Part shown: in pieces, positions 54,315 through 64,000 of the stretch
Position numbering within the stretch: position 1 is the stretch's first letter
Layout: each line of letters begins with the position of its first letter
DNA from: Shewanella jiangmenensis
Lineage (GTDB): Bacteria; Pseudomonadota; Gammaproteobacteria; Enterobacterales; Shewanellaceae
DNA: 64,000 bases
Assembly (NCBI RefSeq): GCF_018596335.1
Contig: NZ_JAHEPS010000002.1
Location: 682,001-746,000 of the forward strand
Direction: 5' to 3'
Notes under the pieces: model-generated
Seen by the model: the letters and a program-made list of their open reading frames with translations, nothing else
What the model was told of the DNA's origin: nothing
The model's database searches: none
Translations under genes and position numbers: made by a program

Positions 54315-56003
54315 TTAGAACGAAGTGCGCTTGTAACGGCGATACTCTGGGTACCAGAAGTTGGCTTCGATGGACTGCAGCAGCAGCTCATCCGTGGTAT
54401 CCAGCGCATGTCCCTGAGCAATGGCGACTTTGGCCACCGCAAACGCGATGTGCTTGCTGACCGCGTGGATTTTTTCCAGTGGCGGCAGCAGCGGGCCGTT
54501 GCCATCCTGTGCCAGCGGTGAGCACTCGGCCAGTGCGCGGCTGGATGCCATCAGCATCTCATCCGACACCCGCTTGGCACCGCACGCCAGCACCCCAAGG
54601 CCGATGCCCGGGAAGATGTAGCTGTTGTTGCACTGGGCAATTTCATAGGTCACACCGTCAACCACCACTGGCTCGAACGGGCTGCCGGTGGCAACCAGCG
54701 CCTGACCGTTGGTCCAGTGCAGAATGTCCTTTGGCGTAGCCTCAACCCGGCTGGTGGGGTTAGAGAGCGGGAAGATGATCGGACGGGCACAGTGGCTGTG
54801 CATGGCGCGAATAATCTCTTCGGTGAAAAGACCCGGCGCGCCGGATACACCAATCAGTACAGTCGGCTTGGCGTTGTTGACTACACTCAGCAGCGACACA
54901 TTGTCGCTCAGGTCCTGCCACTGGCCGAGCTTGTCGACTTTCTGCGCCAGTTTCTGCTGGAATGGCAGCAGGTTAGGCATGTTGTCGAGCAAGAGTCCCC
55001 AACGGTCAACCATAAACACCTGGCTGCGTGCCTGCTCGTCGCTGATGCCTTCAGACACCATTTGCGCGACTATGGCTTCGGCGATGCCGCAGCCTGCGCT
55101 GCCGGCGCCAAGGAAGGTGATGCGCTGATCTGACAGCTTGGTGCCGGCTGCCTGACAGGCCGCCAGCAGAGAGCCGACGGTTACGGCCGCAGTGCCCTGA
55201 ATGTCGTCGTTGAAGCAGCAGTATTTGTCTTTGTAACGCTCAAGCAGCGGCATGGCGTTTTTCTGGGCGAAGTCTTCAAACTGAATAAGCACATCCGGCC
55301 AGCGGCGGTGTACGGCCTCCATAAAGGCTTCAATAAATTCAGCATATTCTTCGCCGCCGATGCGTGGATGACGCCAGCCCATGTACATGGGGTCTTCCAG
55401 CAGGTGCGGATTGTCGGTACCCACATCCAGAGTGATTGGCAGGGTGTAAGCCGGGCTGATGCCGCCGCAACTGGTGTACAGCGACAGTTTACCAATCGGG
55501 ATCCCCATGCCACCAATGCCCTGATCGCCAAGGCCAAGAATGCGCTCACCGTCGGTGACAACGATGATTTTTACCTTGTGGCGGGTGGAGTTGTTGAGGA
55601 TGTCGTCAATCCGGTCTTTGTAGGGGTAAGAGATAAACAAACCCCGGTTGCGGCGATAGTTTTTCGAAAAACGCTCGCAGGCAAGACCGACAGTAGGCGT
55701 GTAGATGATAGGCATCATCTCGGCAATATTGTTTTGCACCAAACGGTAGAACAGGGTCTCGTTGGTGTCCTGAATATTGCGCAGGTAGATGTGTTTATCC
55801 AGATCGTTATTGAAACTTCTGAACTGATCGTAGGCCCGTGATGCCTGCTCCTCGATGGTTTCTACCGTAAAAGGCAGCAAACCTTCGAGGTTGAAAAATA
55901 TCCGCTCTTCTTCGGTGAAGGCGCTGCCTTTGTTAATCAGCGGGGCTTCAAGAATGGCTGGACCGGCAAAGGGCAAATAGAGCGGGCGTTTGTTATCGTC
56001 CAT
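54315..56003 (-). CDS. maeA: NAD-dependent malic enzyme
   Basis: A 562-residue enzyme that decarboxylates malate to pyruvate with [19 protein letters not shown] carries the catalytic Tyr; the lysine region is near [20 protein letters not shown], metal ligands are in [16 protein letters not shown] and [11 protein letters not shown], and the nucleotide fold is [17 protein letters not shown]. Length fits the E. coli SfcA/MaeA class (565). AGGTAG precedes the ATG. Links the succinate made from GABA back to pyruvate. Confidence 0.95.
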   Translation of the reverse strand: MDDNKRPLYLPFAGPAILEAPLINKGSAFTEEERIFFNLEGLLPFTVETIEEQASRAYDQFRSFNNDLDKHIYLRNIQDTNETLFYRLVQNNIAEMMPIIYTPTVGLACERFSKNYRRNRGLFISYPYKDRIDDILNNSTRHKVKIIVVTDGERILGLGDQGIGGMGIPIGKLSLYTSCGGISPAYTLPITLDVGTDNPHLLEDPMYMGWRHPRIGGEEYAEFIEAFMEAVHRRWPDVLIQFEDFAQKNAMPLLERYKDKYCCFNDDIQGTAAVTVGSLLAACQAAGTKLSDQRITFLGAGSAGCGIAEAIVAQMVSEGISDEQARSQVFMVDRWGLLLDNMPNLLPFQQKLAQKVDKLGQWQDLSDNVSLLSVVNNAKPTVLIGVSGAPGLFTEEIIRAMHSHCARPIIFPLSNPTSRVEATPKDILHWTNGQALVATGSPFEPVVVDGVTYEIAQCNNSYIFPGIGLGVLACGAKRVSDEMLMASSRALAECSPLAQDGNGPLLPPLEKIHAVSKHIAFAVAKVAIAQGHALDTTDELLLQSIEANFWYPEYRRYKRTSF

Positions 56004-56393
56004 GGGCTACCTGTTGATTGCTTTTTTTGGTATTTGGCGTGGAGCTATCTGTGGTGGAAGAGTATCACGAAATGTGATCTTTGTAGCTTTGCAAGGCCGG
56101 GATTTTGCGGTTTTTTTCACAAATGGGCGTTTAAAACATCTTCGGATGGATGTTAAAAAGCGTTACAAAATGACAGCAGGCGGGCGCTTAACCCGGCGCC
56201 GGTCACCTCGGTGTGTTTGAGTTGCGTTGTGCGGGGTGAGTGTTAATGCCCACCCGCATTGCTGAAATCTGCTGAGGCTGCGCGAAAGGCTGCGCTGCCT
56301 CGTTCAAATCGGACAAGCCTGCAGCGGGCAAGCCATTGCGTGCAACACAGTGCTGCGCTGCAGCATATAGAGCCGCAGCGCATAAGGCTGAGC
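56004..56393. other. 390-bp gap between maeA and the DUF1456 gene
   Basis: I see no supported gene. The left part should hold the maeA promoter and a small hairpin (AACATC / GATGTT, 56137-56157). The right part is GC-rich with imperfect CTGC-type inverted repeats after the DUF1456 stop. An open frame at 55990-56220 lacks a ribosome site. Confidence 0.5.
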
Positions 56394-56858
56394 TTAGCCG
56401 CGGCCGCGCAGCTTGATTGACAGACCTTTCAAGAAGTTGCGCAGCAGCTGATTACCGCAGGAGCGGAAGTGGCGGTGATCCGGGCTTCGGAAAATCGCAC
56501 TGAGTTCAGACTTGGACAATTCAAAACCTGCTGCGGTCAGCATGGCGAGAATGTCGTCTTCTTTAAGTTCCAGCGCAATACGGATCTTCTTGAAAATCAG
56601 ATTGTTGGTCAGCTCTTCCGGCTTGGGGGCCGGCGCCCCCGGCTTTACGCCGCGCCGGTCAATTACGAGACCATCGAGAAATTGGCACAGGTCGTTATCG
56701 GTGCAAGGGCGAAAGCCTTCTTCATCGTCCTTCTTAAGCATCGCGAGCAGGGTTTCTTCGCTGATGTCGCGGTGCACCAGGGCAAACAGTGCCACTACCT
56801 TGGCGTCGGCAAGATTCAGCGCAAAACGCAGGCGGCGTAAAATATCGTTATTGGTCAT
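56394..56858 (-). CDS. yehS: DUF1456 family protein (YehS-like)
   Basis: A 154-residue protein made of two similar halves: NNDILRRLRFALNLADAKVV with GFRPCTDNDLCQFLDGLVI, and NNLIFKKIRIALELKEDDIL with HFRSCGNQLLRNFLKGLSI. This duplicated layout is that of DUF1456 (E. coli YehS), of unknown function. The linker KPGAPAPKPEEL joins the halves. Single gene. Confidence 0.88.
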   Translation of the reverse strand: MTNNDILRRLRFALNLADAKVVALFALVHRDISEETLLAMLKKDDEEGFRPCTDNDLCQFLDGLVIDRRGVKPGAPAPKPEELTNNLIFKKIRIALELKEDDILAMLTAAGFELSKSELSAIFRSPDHRHFRSCGNQLLRNFLKGLSIKLRGRG

Positions 56859-56989
56859 GGAGTCCAGTCAATGTCTGTTGGCGTGAGCCGATGCGGGCAA
56901 TTATACCCAAGCCAGCGCCCCGGGGCTAATGATTGCGCCCGCGGCGCAGTTTTCCCGTCATGCGTTACATATCGGTCGCTGCATTCGCA

Positions 56990-58150
56990 TCAGTTTGCAT
57001 TGAGATAGTCCCGCAGCAGCGAGCGAAGCTCATCCTGATGGGCAAACGCCTTGCGCTGGTCGCTGAGATCTGCCGACACATTTTCAAGCATCACCAGCTG
57101 CAGTCCCGAATCCGGATAGTAGAGCATCAGGCTCATAAAGCCGGGCAAATAGCCGCCGTGGCTGTATTCCAGCGGCTTGTTGGCGATTTGCAGGCCGAGA
57201 CCATACCCGAGAGGCCCCCAGCGGTGCTCGCGCTGACTGTAGGGCGTGACCATGGCGCGGTAGGCGACGTCTGAAATTAACTTGCCCTGGTGCAATGCGG
57301 TTTGAAAGTCAGCCACGGCGGCTGCGCTGCCAATCAGGGTGCCTGAGGCAAGGCTTAATGGCGTTGAGTGCGGATAGGCGGCATGGCGCTGTTTGCCTTC
57401 TGGGCTGACTTTTGTGTGAAGGTTTATGGCGTGAAGGTTTTTGGTGTGAAGGTTTTTCGTGTGACTGTTTTGTGTTGTGTCCGGAGTTTCATCAAACGCG
57501 GGTGCCATGCCCTGAATGCCAAGGTATAGCTCGGTGAAACCCCCGGTTTTGGCAACAATATCAAGCTTGTGTGAAGCGAAAAACGCACTCAGTGCGGCGC
57601 CGATATTTTTCGGCTCCGGCGCAAACAGGCTCTGGACAAGAATCTGATAGTTGGCGTTGCTGTACTCAAACGGCAAGCTGCCATTGGCGTTTTGAGGGTT
57701 GCTGCTTATGCCATTGCCGCGCCGGTTGATGCCGGAGGTATGGCTTAGCATCATGCGCGGCGTCAGGGCGCGGCCGGACTTATGGGCAAAGTCTGGCAAC
57801 TGCTTGGCTGCCAGTGGGGTGTCGAGGTCGCTCGCGTGGGCTGACAGATACCAGCTCGCAAACACTGGTTTACTGATGGAGCCCAGCATAAAGCGGCTGT
57901 CTTTGGTCACCGTATCGCCCGCTGAAAATGTAAGCAGGTCTGTCTCATTTTTACGCACCAGAATAACGCCACTGAAGCTTGGGCTCAGGCGCAGATCCCG
58001 CCACTGATTAAGGGACTCAGCCAGTGATTGCTGCGCCAGTGCGTCGGTATTAAGTAGCATTAAAAGTGATATTAATACTGCTTTGGTAGCGATAAATCCG
58101 CCGGCAAGCCGCCGAGGTGATGGTTGCTTGTGTGATGAATGTGTTGACAT
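56990..58150 (-). CDS. Beta-lactamase-fold serine hydrolase (class C/DD-peptidase family)
   Basis: A 386-residue exported hydrolase. The signal region ends near TDALAQ; the active-site Ser is in MLGSISKPVF (SxxK), the Tyr motif is YSNANYQ, and the third motif is SHGGYLPGF near the C-terminus. Such enzymes act as esterases, D-aminopeptidases or DD-peptidases; I would not call it an antibiotic-resistance gene. A repeat (KNLHT units) lies in a loop around residues 225-245. Start at 58150 is chosen because the upstream extension overlaps the divergent receptor gene. Confidence 0.82.
   Translation of the reverse strand: MSTHSSHKQPSPRRLAGGFIATKAVLISLLMLLNTDALAQQSLAESLNQWRDLRLSPSFSGVILVRKNETDLLTFSAGDTVTKDSRFMLGSISKPVFASWYLSAHASDLDTPLAAKQLPDFAHKSGRALTPRMMLSHTSGINRRGNGISSNPQNANGSLPFEYSNANYQILVQSLFAPEPKNIGAALSAFFASHKLDIVAKTGGFTELYLGIQGMAPAFDETPDTTQNSHTKNLHTKNLHAINLHTKVSPEGKQRHAAYPHSTPLSLASGTLIGSAAAVADFQTALHQGKLISDVAYRAMVTPYSQREHRWGPLGYGLGLQIANKPLEYSHGGYLPGFMSLMLYYPDSGLQLVMLENVSADLSDQRKAFAHQDELRSLLRDYLNAN
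57414..57473 (-). repeat. Tandem repeat, 4 x 15 bp, in-frame in the serine hydrolase gene
   Basis: Units GTGTGAAGGTTTATG, GCGTGAAGGTTTTTG, GTGTGAAGGTTTTTC and GTGTGACTGTTTTGT from 57414; on the minus strand they read as 5-residue units such as KNLHT and INLHT. Confidence 0.9.
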
Positions 58151-58251
58151 TGTTAATTGCTTGAGTAGTTTTGGTTTGGCATAAGTAAGTTCAGAGCGCC
58201 ATTTTGCGGATCTGAACGCAAAACAACAATCCAAAATACTGGGGAATGACA

Positions 58252-60834
58252 ATGAAGCGTCAAACATGGAAAGCTCAAACCTGGATCCCGAGCGCCTGTG
58301 CGCTCGCCGTTGCGCTGGCAATGCCATCAATGGCCTCTGCAGCCGACGATGGCGCCAAAGTGGAGCGTTTGGAAGTCACCGGCTCGCGCATCAAGCGTAC
58401 CGACCTTGAAGGCCCGTCACCAATCCAGTCCATCGGCAAGGAAGATATTGCCAACATGGGTCTGGATAACCTGCAGCAGCTGCTGGAAAAAATGCCCGCC
58501 AACGGCGCCGGTGCTTTTTCTACCCGTGGCAACAGCCAGGACTCTACCGCCAACGGCTCGGCCTCGATCAGCTTGCGTGGCCTTGGCCCTGACGCAACCC
58601 TGGTGCTGATTAACGGCCGTCGCGTTGCCATCAGCTCCTTTGCCGAAGGCGTAAGTAACTCGTTTGTGGATATCAACAACATTCCGGTATCTGCCATTGA
58701 GCGCATCGATATCCTCAAAGACGGCGCTTCAGCCATTTACGGCTCGGATGCGATTGCCGGTGTGGTTAACATCATCCTCAAAAAAGACATTGAAGGCATT
58801 GAAGTTAACCTTGGCTATGGCGGCGCGCTCGGCCCAACCTACGATGAAAAGACTGCAAACCTGCTGTGGGGCACCAAGAGCGACAAGGGTTCAGCCTCTA
58901 TCATCCTCGATTATTTCAACAACAGTACCCTTGGCGCCGATGAAATGGGCCGCTTCGGTACTGCCAACCAGGAGCCTTACGGCGGCGATGACAACCGCTC
59001 ATCACGTGGCTACCCTGGCTATTTCTATGTCGATGGCGTGAAAACTCCGGATCCGGACTGTCCGGCCGATCGTCTCACCGGCAGCGGCAGCTGCTTGTTT
59101 GACTACGGTCCATACAACCTCACTATTCCTGCCGCCGAGCGCGTGGGCGCTATCGGTCAGTTTGAATACTTTGTGGGTGAAGATGTCACTGCATTCCTTG
59201 AAGTTGCTGCCCAGCACAACACCTCTGAAGCCGGCGGTGCGCCAACCCCGCTGGATGAGTCTGCCGGTCTGACCGTGCCCGGCACTCACCCTGATAACCC
59301 TTGGGGCAAGGATATCCAGATTGGTCGTTATCGCACCGTGGATGCCGGCGCCCGTCGCTGGGACATCCAGTCTGACTCGCTGCGTCTGGTTGCGGGCCTG
59401 AAAGGCACCCTTAACGATGCCTGGGATTGGGAAATGGCTGCTCAGAAGGGCCGTCAGGCACAAATCCAGAGTGGCGATCGCTCCATGGGCTGGGTGCGGG
59501 TGGATTATCTGCAGCGTGAAATCGATGCCGGTAACTACAATCCGTTCGGCGCTGCCGTTAACTCACCGGAAGTGATTGATGCCATTACCACCAGTCTGGT
59601 CCGTCAGGGCGTATCGCACATGACCGCCTATAACGCCAACATCACAGGTCAGGCATTTACCCTGGCTGAGCGTGACGTGATGATGGCCGCCGGTGTTGAA
59701 TACCGTGAAGAAGACGTACGCGACGTGCCCGATGAGCAGTTCCAGCGCGGGCTGATTTTTGGTACCGAAGCTGTGTCTGCTGAAGCGGCGCGGGATCAGT
59801 GGGCGGCGTACGCCGAATTCTCTGTGCCTGTGACTGACAGTTTCGAGCTGCAGCTTGCCGGCCGTTACGACAACTACAGTGACTTTGGCACTACCACCAA
59901 CCCGAAAGTGGGTTTCCAGTGGGGCATTACCGACGAGCTGACTGCCCGCGGCTCCTGGGCGACCGGTTTCCGTGCGCCGTCACTGGCACAGATTGGCCTT
60001 GGCCCCTCTCAGGAAAGCTTGTTCCTGGATGACACTTACTTCTGCGCCGCCAACGGTTTGCCACAGTCTGAGTGTGAAAACCTAGACCAGAACTTCCTGT
60101 TCTCCGGTAACAAGGATTTGGACGCCGAAGAGTCTGAGAGCTGGAACGTGGGCATGATTTATGCGCCAAGCCAGGAGTTTGATATCAGTTTCGACTGGTT
60201 CAACATTCTGCAGGACAACAAGATTGACAAGCTTGAGCCGCAAGCTGTTTACGATGCCAACTGTGCCAACCAGAACAGCCCAATCTGTAAGCGTTTGCCA
60301 CCTGTGGGCACCGACAGCCTCGGCACTATCGATAAAATCCTTTCAAGCTTTGTTAACTTAAGCTCTCAGGAAGTGCAGGGCATCGACCTGTCGAGCCACT
60401 ATCGCATGGAGCTCGACAGCTACGGTGAACTCAAGTTTGGTCTGGAATACAGCTACCTTATCAACTTCGAGAAAGTGGACTCAGAAGGTGTACTGACCGA
60501 CTGGACCGGTAAATACCGTTACCCAGAGCATCGCTGGTTGGGTACCACCAATTGGGTGATGGATAACTTTGCCGCCAACCTTAACCTGACCTACACCGGT
60601 GAGTTTGCCGACTACAACGAAACCCGCACTGTCGATGGCCAGCTGCTGGTGGACATGTCAGCCTCTTACCGTTTCAGCGAAACCCTGAAGTGGACCGTGG
60701 GTCTGAACAACGTGCTGGATGAAGAGCCACCATTCGCCATTGGTGACGGTGACGCCGATCTGTACGGTTATGTGATGGCTACCCACAACCCGATGGGCCG
60801 TTATGCCTACATCAAGATGAGCATGAACTTCTAA
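58252..60834 (+). CDS. TonB-dependent receptor
   Basis: An 860-residue outer-membrane receptor. Signal peptide to SMASAAD; a plug with VERLEVTGSRIKRTD, LVLINGRRVAISS and AIYGSDAIAGVVNIILKKD; barrel to the terminal MNF. The 'GSRIKRTD' type is common among receptors for large or complex nutrients in Shewanella and other marine bacteria. The substrate is not known. Divergent from the serine hydrolase with about 100 bp between, so the two may be co-regulated. The ATG at 58252 is 6 nt after GGGGA; one at 58246 touches the ribosome site. Confidence 0.9.
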   Translation: MKRQTWKAQTWIPSACALAVALAMPSMASAADDGAKVERLEVTGSRIKRTDLEGPSPIQSIGKEDIANMGLDNLQQLLEKMPANGAGAFSTRGNSQDSTANGSASISLRGLGPDATLVLINGRRVAISSFAEGVSNSFVDINNIPVSAIERIDILKDGASAIYGSDAIAGVVNIILKKDIEGIEVNLGYGGALGPTYDEKTANLLWGTKSDKGSASIILDYFNNSTLGADEMGRFGTANQEPYGGDDNRSSRGYPGYFYVDGVKTPDPDCPADRLTGSGSCLFDYGPYNLTIPAAERVGAIGQFEYFVGEDVTAFLEVAAQHNTSEAGGAPTPLDESAGLTVPGTHPDNPWGKDIQIGRYRTVDAGARRWDIQSDSLRLVAGLKGTLNDAWDWEMAAQKGRQAQIQSGDRSMGWVRVDYLQREIDAGNYNPFGAAVNSPEVIDAITTSLVRQGVSHMTAYNANITGQAFTLAERDVMMAAGVEYREEDVRDVPDEQFQRGLIFGTEAVSAEAARDQWAAYAEFSVPVTDSFELQLAGRYDNYSDFGTTTNPKVGFQWGITDELTARGSWATGFRAPSLAQIGLGPSQESLFLDDTYFCAANGLPQSECENLDQNFLFSGNKDLDAEESESWNVGMIYAPSQEFDISFDWFNILQDNKIDKLEPQAVYDANCANQNSPICKRLPPVGTDSLGTIDKILSSFVNLSSQEVQGIDLSSHYRMELDSYGELKFGLEYSYLINFEKVDSEGVLTDWTGKYRYPEHRWLGTTNWVMDNFAANLNLTYTGEFADYNETRTVDGQLLVDMSASYRFSETLKWTVGLNNVLDEEPPFAIGDGDADLYGYVMATHNPMGRYAYIKMSMNF

Positions 60835-60859
60835 TCATGCCCGCCTGATGACAGGAAAA

Positions 60860-60890
60860 TAAAAACGGCATCCAATGGATGCCGTTTTTT
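60860..60890 (+). terminator. Intrinsic terminator after the TonB-dependent receptor gene
   Basis: Stem AAAACGGCATCC / GGATGCCGTTTT with AAT loop and T-run. Confidence 0.88.
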
Positions 60891-60937
60891 TATGAGTAGT
60901 CGCGCGTAGAACGCCAGGGCTTTTTAAGCCGCAGCAC

Positions 60938-61441
60938 TTATTTCAGCTGCGCGGCTGCCCATTTGGCGCGGCTTTCGCGGCTTTCACCAAGGCCATGCTG
61001 CTCGCGATAGGCCTTGTAGCTTTCGACTTCCAGCGGCACCAGGGTGATATCGACTTCGAGCACCAACTGGCACTCTTTCTTGATGCGCCAGGCGGAAGTG
61101 TTGTAAAGCTCTGCCAGTGGCAGCGAGCTTAAAAACTCCGGATTGTATTGGGCATACAACGCCTGGGTCGGGTACACCACAAAGGCTAAGTGACGCTTGG
61201 GCTCTTTTTTGAACATGGCCTCGATACCGTCGGAGGTATTGAGCACCTGCATCTCAATCACTTCATCGATATCCAGCAGTTTTTTCTGCGCCAGCCCCGG
61301 CGCTTCGCTCTCGCCGCTTTCCCAGCTTTTTACTGCGTCTTCGCTGTGGCCGGTAATGCTGCCCACCTGCGCTTCGGTCAGACCGAGTGACAGGCGCAGA
61401 TACTGCATTTCGATGCCGTTAAGGCCAATTTCTTTTGCCAT
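60938..61441 (-). CDS. DUF4447 family protein with N-terminal HTH
   Basis: A 167-residue cytoplasmic protein. Residues 8-60 look like an XRE/antitoxin-type helix-turn-helix ([29 protein letters not shown]); the rest is an alpha/beta domain. It fits DUF4447, of unknown function. The upstream SMI1 gene ends 13 bp before its start, so the pair forms an operon. Confidence 0.75.
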   Translation of the reverse strand: MAKEIGLNGIEMQYLRLSLGLTEAQVGSITGHSEDAVKSWESGESEAPGLAQKKLLDIDEVIEMQVLNTSDGIEAMFKKEPKRHLAFVVYPTQALYAQYNPEFLSSLPLAELYNTSAWRIKKECQLVLEVDITLVPLEVESYKAYREQHGLGESRESRAKWAAAQLK

Positions 61442-61454
61442 GAGAGGTTCCGTA

Positions 61455-61856
61455 TTAACTGTTCATCCAGACGTCTTCGGCCCACTCCCAGAAGGAATCC
61501 CATTGATCGTCGGTAAAGTCGCCAAAAGCCCAGTAGTGTACCTGACCTTCCTGGTCGATACAGTAAAAGTTATCGCCATTCTGGCAGATGGGGATCATGG
61601 CGCGTGGCAGGCCGATGGACCAGGCATAGGCTGCGACTTCCGGCAAAAATGTGTGGCTGTGGCGGTCGGCGGCGGTCACGGGTTCAAAACTGCCGACAAT
61701 CACGTCGCTGGCGTGCAGCAGGTACTCTTTTAAATCCGATGGCAGCGGGATAAGGATTTCTTCTTCCACATCCAGCAGTTGGTCAAATGAAGGTAATTCC
61801 AGCGGTACTGGAACCCTTTCACTCATTTCTTGTAATTGTTCGATGAGTTCATGCAT
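61455..61856 (-). CDS. SMI1/KNR4 family protein
   Basis: A 133-residue protein of the SMI1/KNR4 superfamily: [40 protein letters not shown] and the aromatic [20 protein letters not shown]. Some members are immunity proteins to contact-dependent or polymorphic toxins, but no toxin gene is here, so this may be a housekeeping type. AAGGAG precedes the ATG at 61856; the longer frame has no ribosome site. Confidence 0.75.
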   Translation of the reverse strand: MHELIEQLQEMSERVPVPLELPSFDQLLDVEEEILIPLPSDLKEYLLHASDVIVGSFEPVTAADRHSHTFLPEVAAYAWSIGLPRAMIPICQNGDNFYCIDQEGQVHYWAFGDFTDDQWDSFWEWAEDVWMNS

Positions 61857-61908
61857 ATCTGTTGCTCCTTGGCATACTCCGGCGAGTATAAGCACAGTCT
61901 GGAATAAA

Positions 61909-61932
61909 AAAAAGGGCACCCACAGGCGCCCT
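61909..61932 (-). terminator. Intrinsic terminator after the M13 peptidase gene
   Basis: On the minus strand AAGGGCGCC / GGTGCCCTT (imperfect) followed by eight Ts. Confidence 0.75.
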
Positions 61933-61959
61933 TGATTTGTTTCGCTTTATGCGACTCGC

Positions 61960-64000
61960 TTACCAGATTTTTACCCGTTTTTCCGGGGCTATATACATGG
62001 CATCGCCTTCTTTCACGCCGAAGGTGGTGTAGAACTCAGGCATGTTGGACAGGGCACCCAGGGCGCGGAATTTGGCCGGTGAGTGTGGGTCGGTGGCCAC
62101 GCGGTTACGCATGGCTTCTTCTTTCATCTTGGCGCGCCAGATCTGGGCAAAGCCGATGAAGAAGCGCTCATCGCCGGTCAGGCCGTCAATCACCGGGGCT
62201 TCTTTGCCGTTCAGTGACATCTTGTAGGCCTTGTAGGCAATGGTCACACCGGACAGATCGCCGATGTTTTCGCCGAGGGTCAGCTCACCGTTGACGTTCA
62301 GGTCATCAAACACCTTGTAGCCGCTGTACTGCTCAACCAGCGCCTTGCCGCGGGCGGCAAACTCTTTGAGGTCTTGCTCGGTCCACCAGTCGCGCATGTT
62401 GCCTTCGCCGTCGAACTTGGCGCCCTGGTCGTCAAAACCATGGCCCATTTCGTGGCCGATCACGGCGCCGATACCACCGTAGTTCACCGCATCGTCGGCT
62501 TCCATGTTAAAGAAAGGTGGCTGCAGAATGGCGGCAGGGAACACGATTTCGTTCATGGTTGGGTTGTAGTAAGCGTTCACGGTTTGTGGGGTCATGTGCC
62601 ACTCGTCGCGATCGATAGGTGAGCCCAGCTTGGCCAGCTCTTTCTCGTGCTGCAATGCTGCAGCGCGCTTGCTGTTGCCGATAAGATCGTCAGCCTTGAT
62701 GGTCAGCTTGCTGTAGTCTTCCCACTTGTTCGGATAGCCGATTTTTGGATTGAACTTGGCCAGCTTGTCCTTGGCGGCAACCTTGGTGTCGGCGCTCATC
62801 CAGGCCAGTTCATCGATGCTCTTGCCGTAGGCGCCGCGCAGGTTTTCAACCAGCACTTGCATACGCTCTTTGGCTTCTGGGGTGAAGTGACGCTTCACAT
62901 ACACCTTGCCAACCACTTCGCCCAGAGTGCCGTTTACAGTGGCAACGCCGCGCTTCCAACGTGGCTCCTGCTCGGCCTGGCCGTTCAGGGTCTTGGAGAA
63001 GAACTCGAAGTTTTCGTTATCCAGCGGCTCAGACAGGAAACCGGCGGCGTGGGTCAGAGTTTGCCACTGCAGGTAGGTTTTCCAGCTGTCCAGAGACTCG
63101 TTTTTCACCAGCGCGTTCAGGCCTTCGATAAAGCTTGGCTGGTTGATGATGATATCGGCTTGCTTGTCGCCGCCCAGCACCGACAGGTACAGGTTCCAGT
63201 TGATATCCGGCGCCAGCTTGGCCAGATCGGCCACCATAAACTTGTTGTAAGTTTTGGTGCTGTCGCGTGAATCAACCACGTTCCAGTGGGCGTTGGCGAT
63301 GGCGGTTTCGAGTTTCAGTACGGTTTCGGCAGCGGCTTTGCCATTGGGCAGGCCAGCGAGCTGGTACATTTTCTCGATGTGGGCCTTGAAGGCTTCACGG
63401 ATTTTCACGAAGCGCTCGTCTTCGTTGAAGTAGTAATCTTTCTCAGGCAGGCTCAGGCCGTATTGCCAGATGTGGGTGGCATAGCGGCTGGAGTCTTTGG
63501 CATCGATGCCGATGTAAAATGCCAGTGGCGTGCCGCCGCCGACGATTTGGCTCTGGGCGAAAAATTTCACCAGATCATCGGTGCTGGCGATGGCCGCGAT
63601 GGCATCGAGTTCAGGCTGAATTGGGGTGATACCCAGTTTGTTCAGGGTCTCAACGTCCATAAAGGCGCGGTACAGATCGGCCACTTTCTGCTCGTCGGTG
63701 CCATCTTTCAGATTTGCGGTCGCGGCCACTTCGTCGATGATGGCTTTTACGTCATCGCGGGATTTTTCACGCAGATCGTAGAAGGCGCCCACGCTGGTGC
63801 GATCGCCCGGGATCTCGGTGCTCTTGTTCCAGCTGCCGTTGACATAGTCGTAGAAGTCATCCTGTGGGCGGATGTTCTTGTCAAAGTTGGCGAAATCAAT
63901 ACCTGAGCTCAGCGCCTTGGCTACGGCGTCGGCGGTGGCGGTTTTGGCCACTTCAGGTGCCTTGGTTTCTGCGGTCTTTTCCTGATTGCAGGCGGCCAAA
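61960..64000 (-). CDS. M13 family zinc metallopeptidase (PepO/neprilysin-like), 5' end missing
   Basis: About 680 residues are visible; the gene continues past the right edge, where the sequence LAAC suggests a lipobox, so only the signal peptide is missing. The zinc motif is VIGHEMGHGFDDQG, with the third ligand in GENIGDLSG, and the substrate-binding NAYYNPTMNEIVFPA lies upstream, all typical of M13 oligopeptidases. Cleaves small peptides, probably at the outer face of the inner membrane or in the periplasm. Ends at its own terminator. Confidence 0.93.
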   Translation of the reverse strand, partial: LAACNQEKTAETKAPEVAKTATADAVAKALSSGIDFANFDKNIRPQDDFYDYVNGSWNKSTEIPGDRTSVGAFYDLREKSRDDVKAIIDEVAATANLKDGTDEQKVADLYRAFMDVETLNKLGITPIQPELDAIAAIASTDDLVKFFAQSQIVGGGTPLAFYIGIDAKDSSRYATHIWQYGLSLPEKDYYFNEDERFVKIREAFKAHIEKMYQLAGLPNGKAAAETVLKLETAIANAHWNVVDSRDSTKTYNKFMVADLAKLAPDINWNLYLSVLGGDKQADIIINQPSFIEGLNALVKNESLDSWKTYLQWQTLTHAAGFLSEPLDNENFEFFSKTLNGQAEQEPRWKRGVATVNGTLGEVVGKVYVKRHFTPEAKERMQVLVENLRGAYGKSIDELAWMSADTKVAAKDKLAKFNPKIGYPNKWEDYSKLTIKADDLIGNSKRAAALQHEKELAKLGSPIDRDEWHMTPQTVNAYYNPTMNEIVFPAAILQPPFFNMEADDAVNYGGIGAVIGHEMGHGFDDQGAKFDGEGNMRDWWTEQDLKEFAARGKALVEQYSGYKVFDDLNVNGELTLGENIGDLSGVTIAYKAYKMSLNGKEAPVIDGLTGDERFFIGFAQIWRAKMKEEAMRNRVATDPHSPAKFRALGALSNMPEFYTTFGVKEGDAMYIAPEKRVKIW

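Noticed and set aside
55990..56220. Plus-strand frame in the maeA upstream gap as a membrane peptide
   Set aside because: It overlaps the maeA start, has no ribosome site, and turns arginine-rich and random at its end.
56990..58150. True beta-lactamase resistance gene
   Set aside because: The SxxK/YxN/HxG motifs fit the broad class C esterase and peptidase family, and nothing suggests antibiotic resistance.
61455..61856. SMI1 protein as an immunity gene of a polymorphic toxin system
   Set aside because: No toxin gene is adjacent; its partner is a DUF4447 protein in an ordinary two-gene operon.

Overview
The window looks like chromosomal DNA of a Shewanella-type gammaproteobacterium. Evidence: glnE, a NAD-malic enzyme, QueG, metE/metR with MetJ and MetR operators, a cobalamin riboswitch in front of a btuB-like receptor, and several small families common in Shewanella and Vibrio (DUF3634, DUF3069, DUF4447, DUF6662, DUF6942, TorF porin). 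The species is an inference. I see no tRNA, rRNA, CRISPR array, insertion sequence or prophage.

Layout. 0-2.7 kb: a minus-strand cluster (lipoprotein, DUF350 membrane protein, DUF2170 protein, PspA/IM30 protein, the last cut by the window edge), related to the E. coli yjfIJL group. A 13-bp palindrome occurs three times at its promoters. 2.9-7.1 kb: glnE, a DUF6942 gene and a small lipoprotein. 7.2-10.1 kb: a minus-strand operon (DUF6662 protein, FMN-binding protein, ApbE flavin transferase, four-helix haem-b-like membrane protein) that looks like an envelope electron-transfer module, with a Fur-like box in front. 10.2-15.4 kb: LysR regulator, SdsA-type alkyl sulfatase, DUF3634 protein, a very small gene and a TorF-type porin.

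15.4-35.2 kb is a polyamine and omega-amino-acid catabolic island: beta-alanine aminotransferase and (methyl)malonate-semialdehyde dehydrogenase with a cupin; puuC, puuB, puuR, puuD, puuA; the spuC aminotransferase; the potFGHI transporter; a second puuB; gabD and gabT. Putrescine can be taken up, oxidised by either the gamma-glutamylated or the direct transaminase route to GABA, and passed to succinate, while a C3 branch handles beta-alanine to acetyl-CoA. PuuR-like boxes lie in front of the main units. A chemoreceptor gene follows gabT.

37-41.4 kb: a MOSC/ferredoxin-reductase/ferredoxin fusion, azurin (with a second Fur-like box) and a secreted protein of unknown function. 41.5-49.2 kb: a B12/methionine block (MetJ boxes, riboswitch, btuB, a lipoprotein esterase, an HDOD protein, metR, metE, dodecin). 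49.2-64 kb: queG, a periplasmic binding protein, a TPR-GGDEF diguanylate cyclase, a DUF3069 gene, maeA, a DUF1456 gene, a serine hydrolase divergent from a TonB-dependent receptor, a DUF4447/SMI1 pair and an M13 peptidase cut by the window end.

The most unusual window-wide signal is a family of degenerate short-period tandem repeats (period 12-27 bp, 3-7 copies). They sit at gene 3' ends, sometimes containing the stop codon, in gaps, or as in-frame inserts in loops and tails of otherwise ordinary enzymes. Unit sequences are unrelated between loci. None was found inside the polyamine island.
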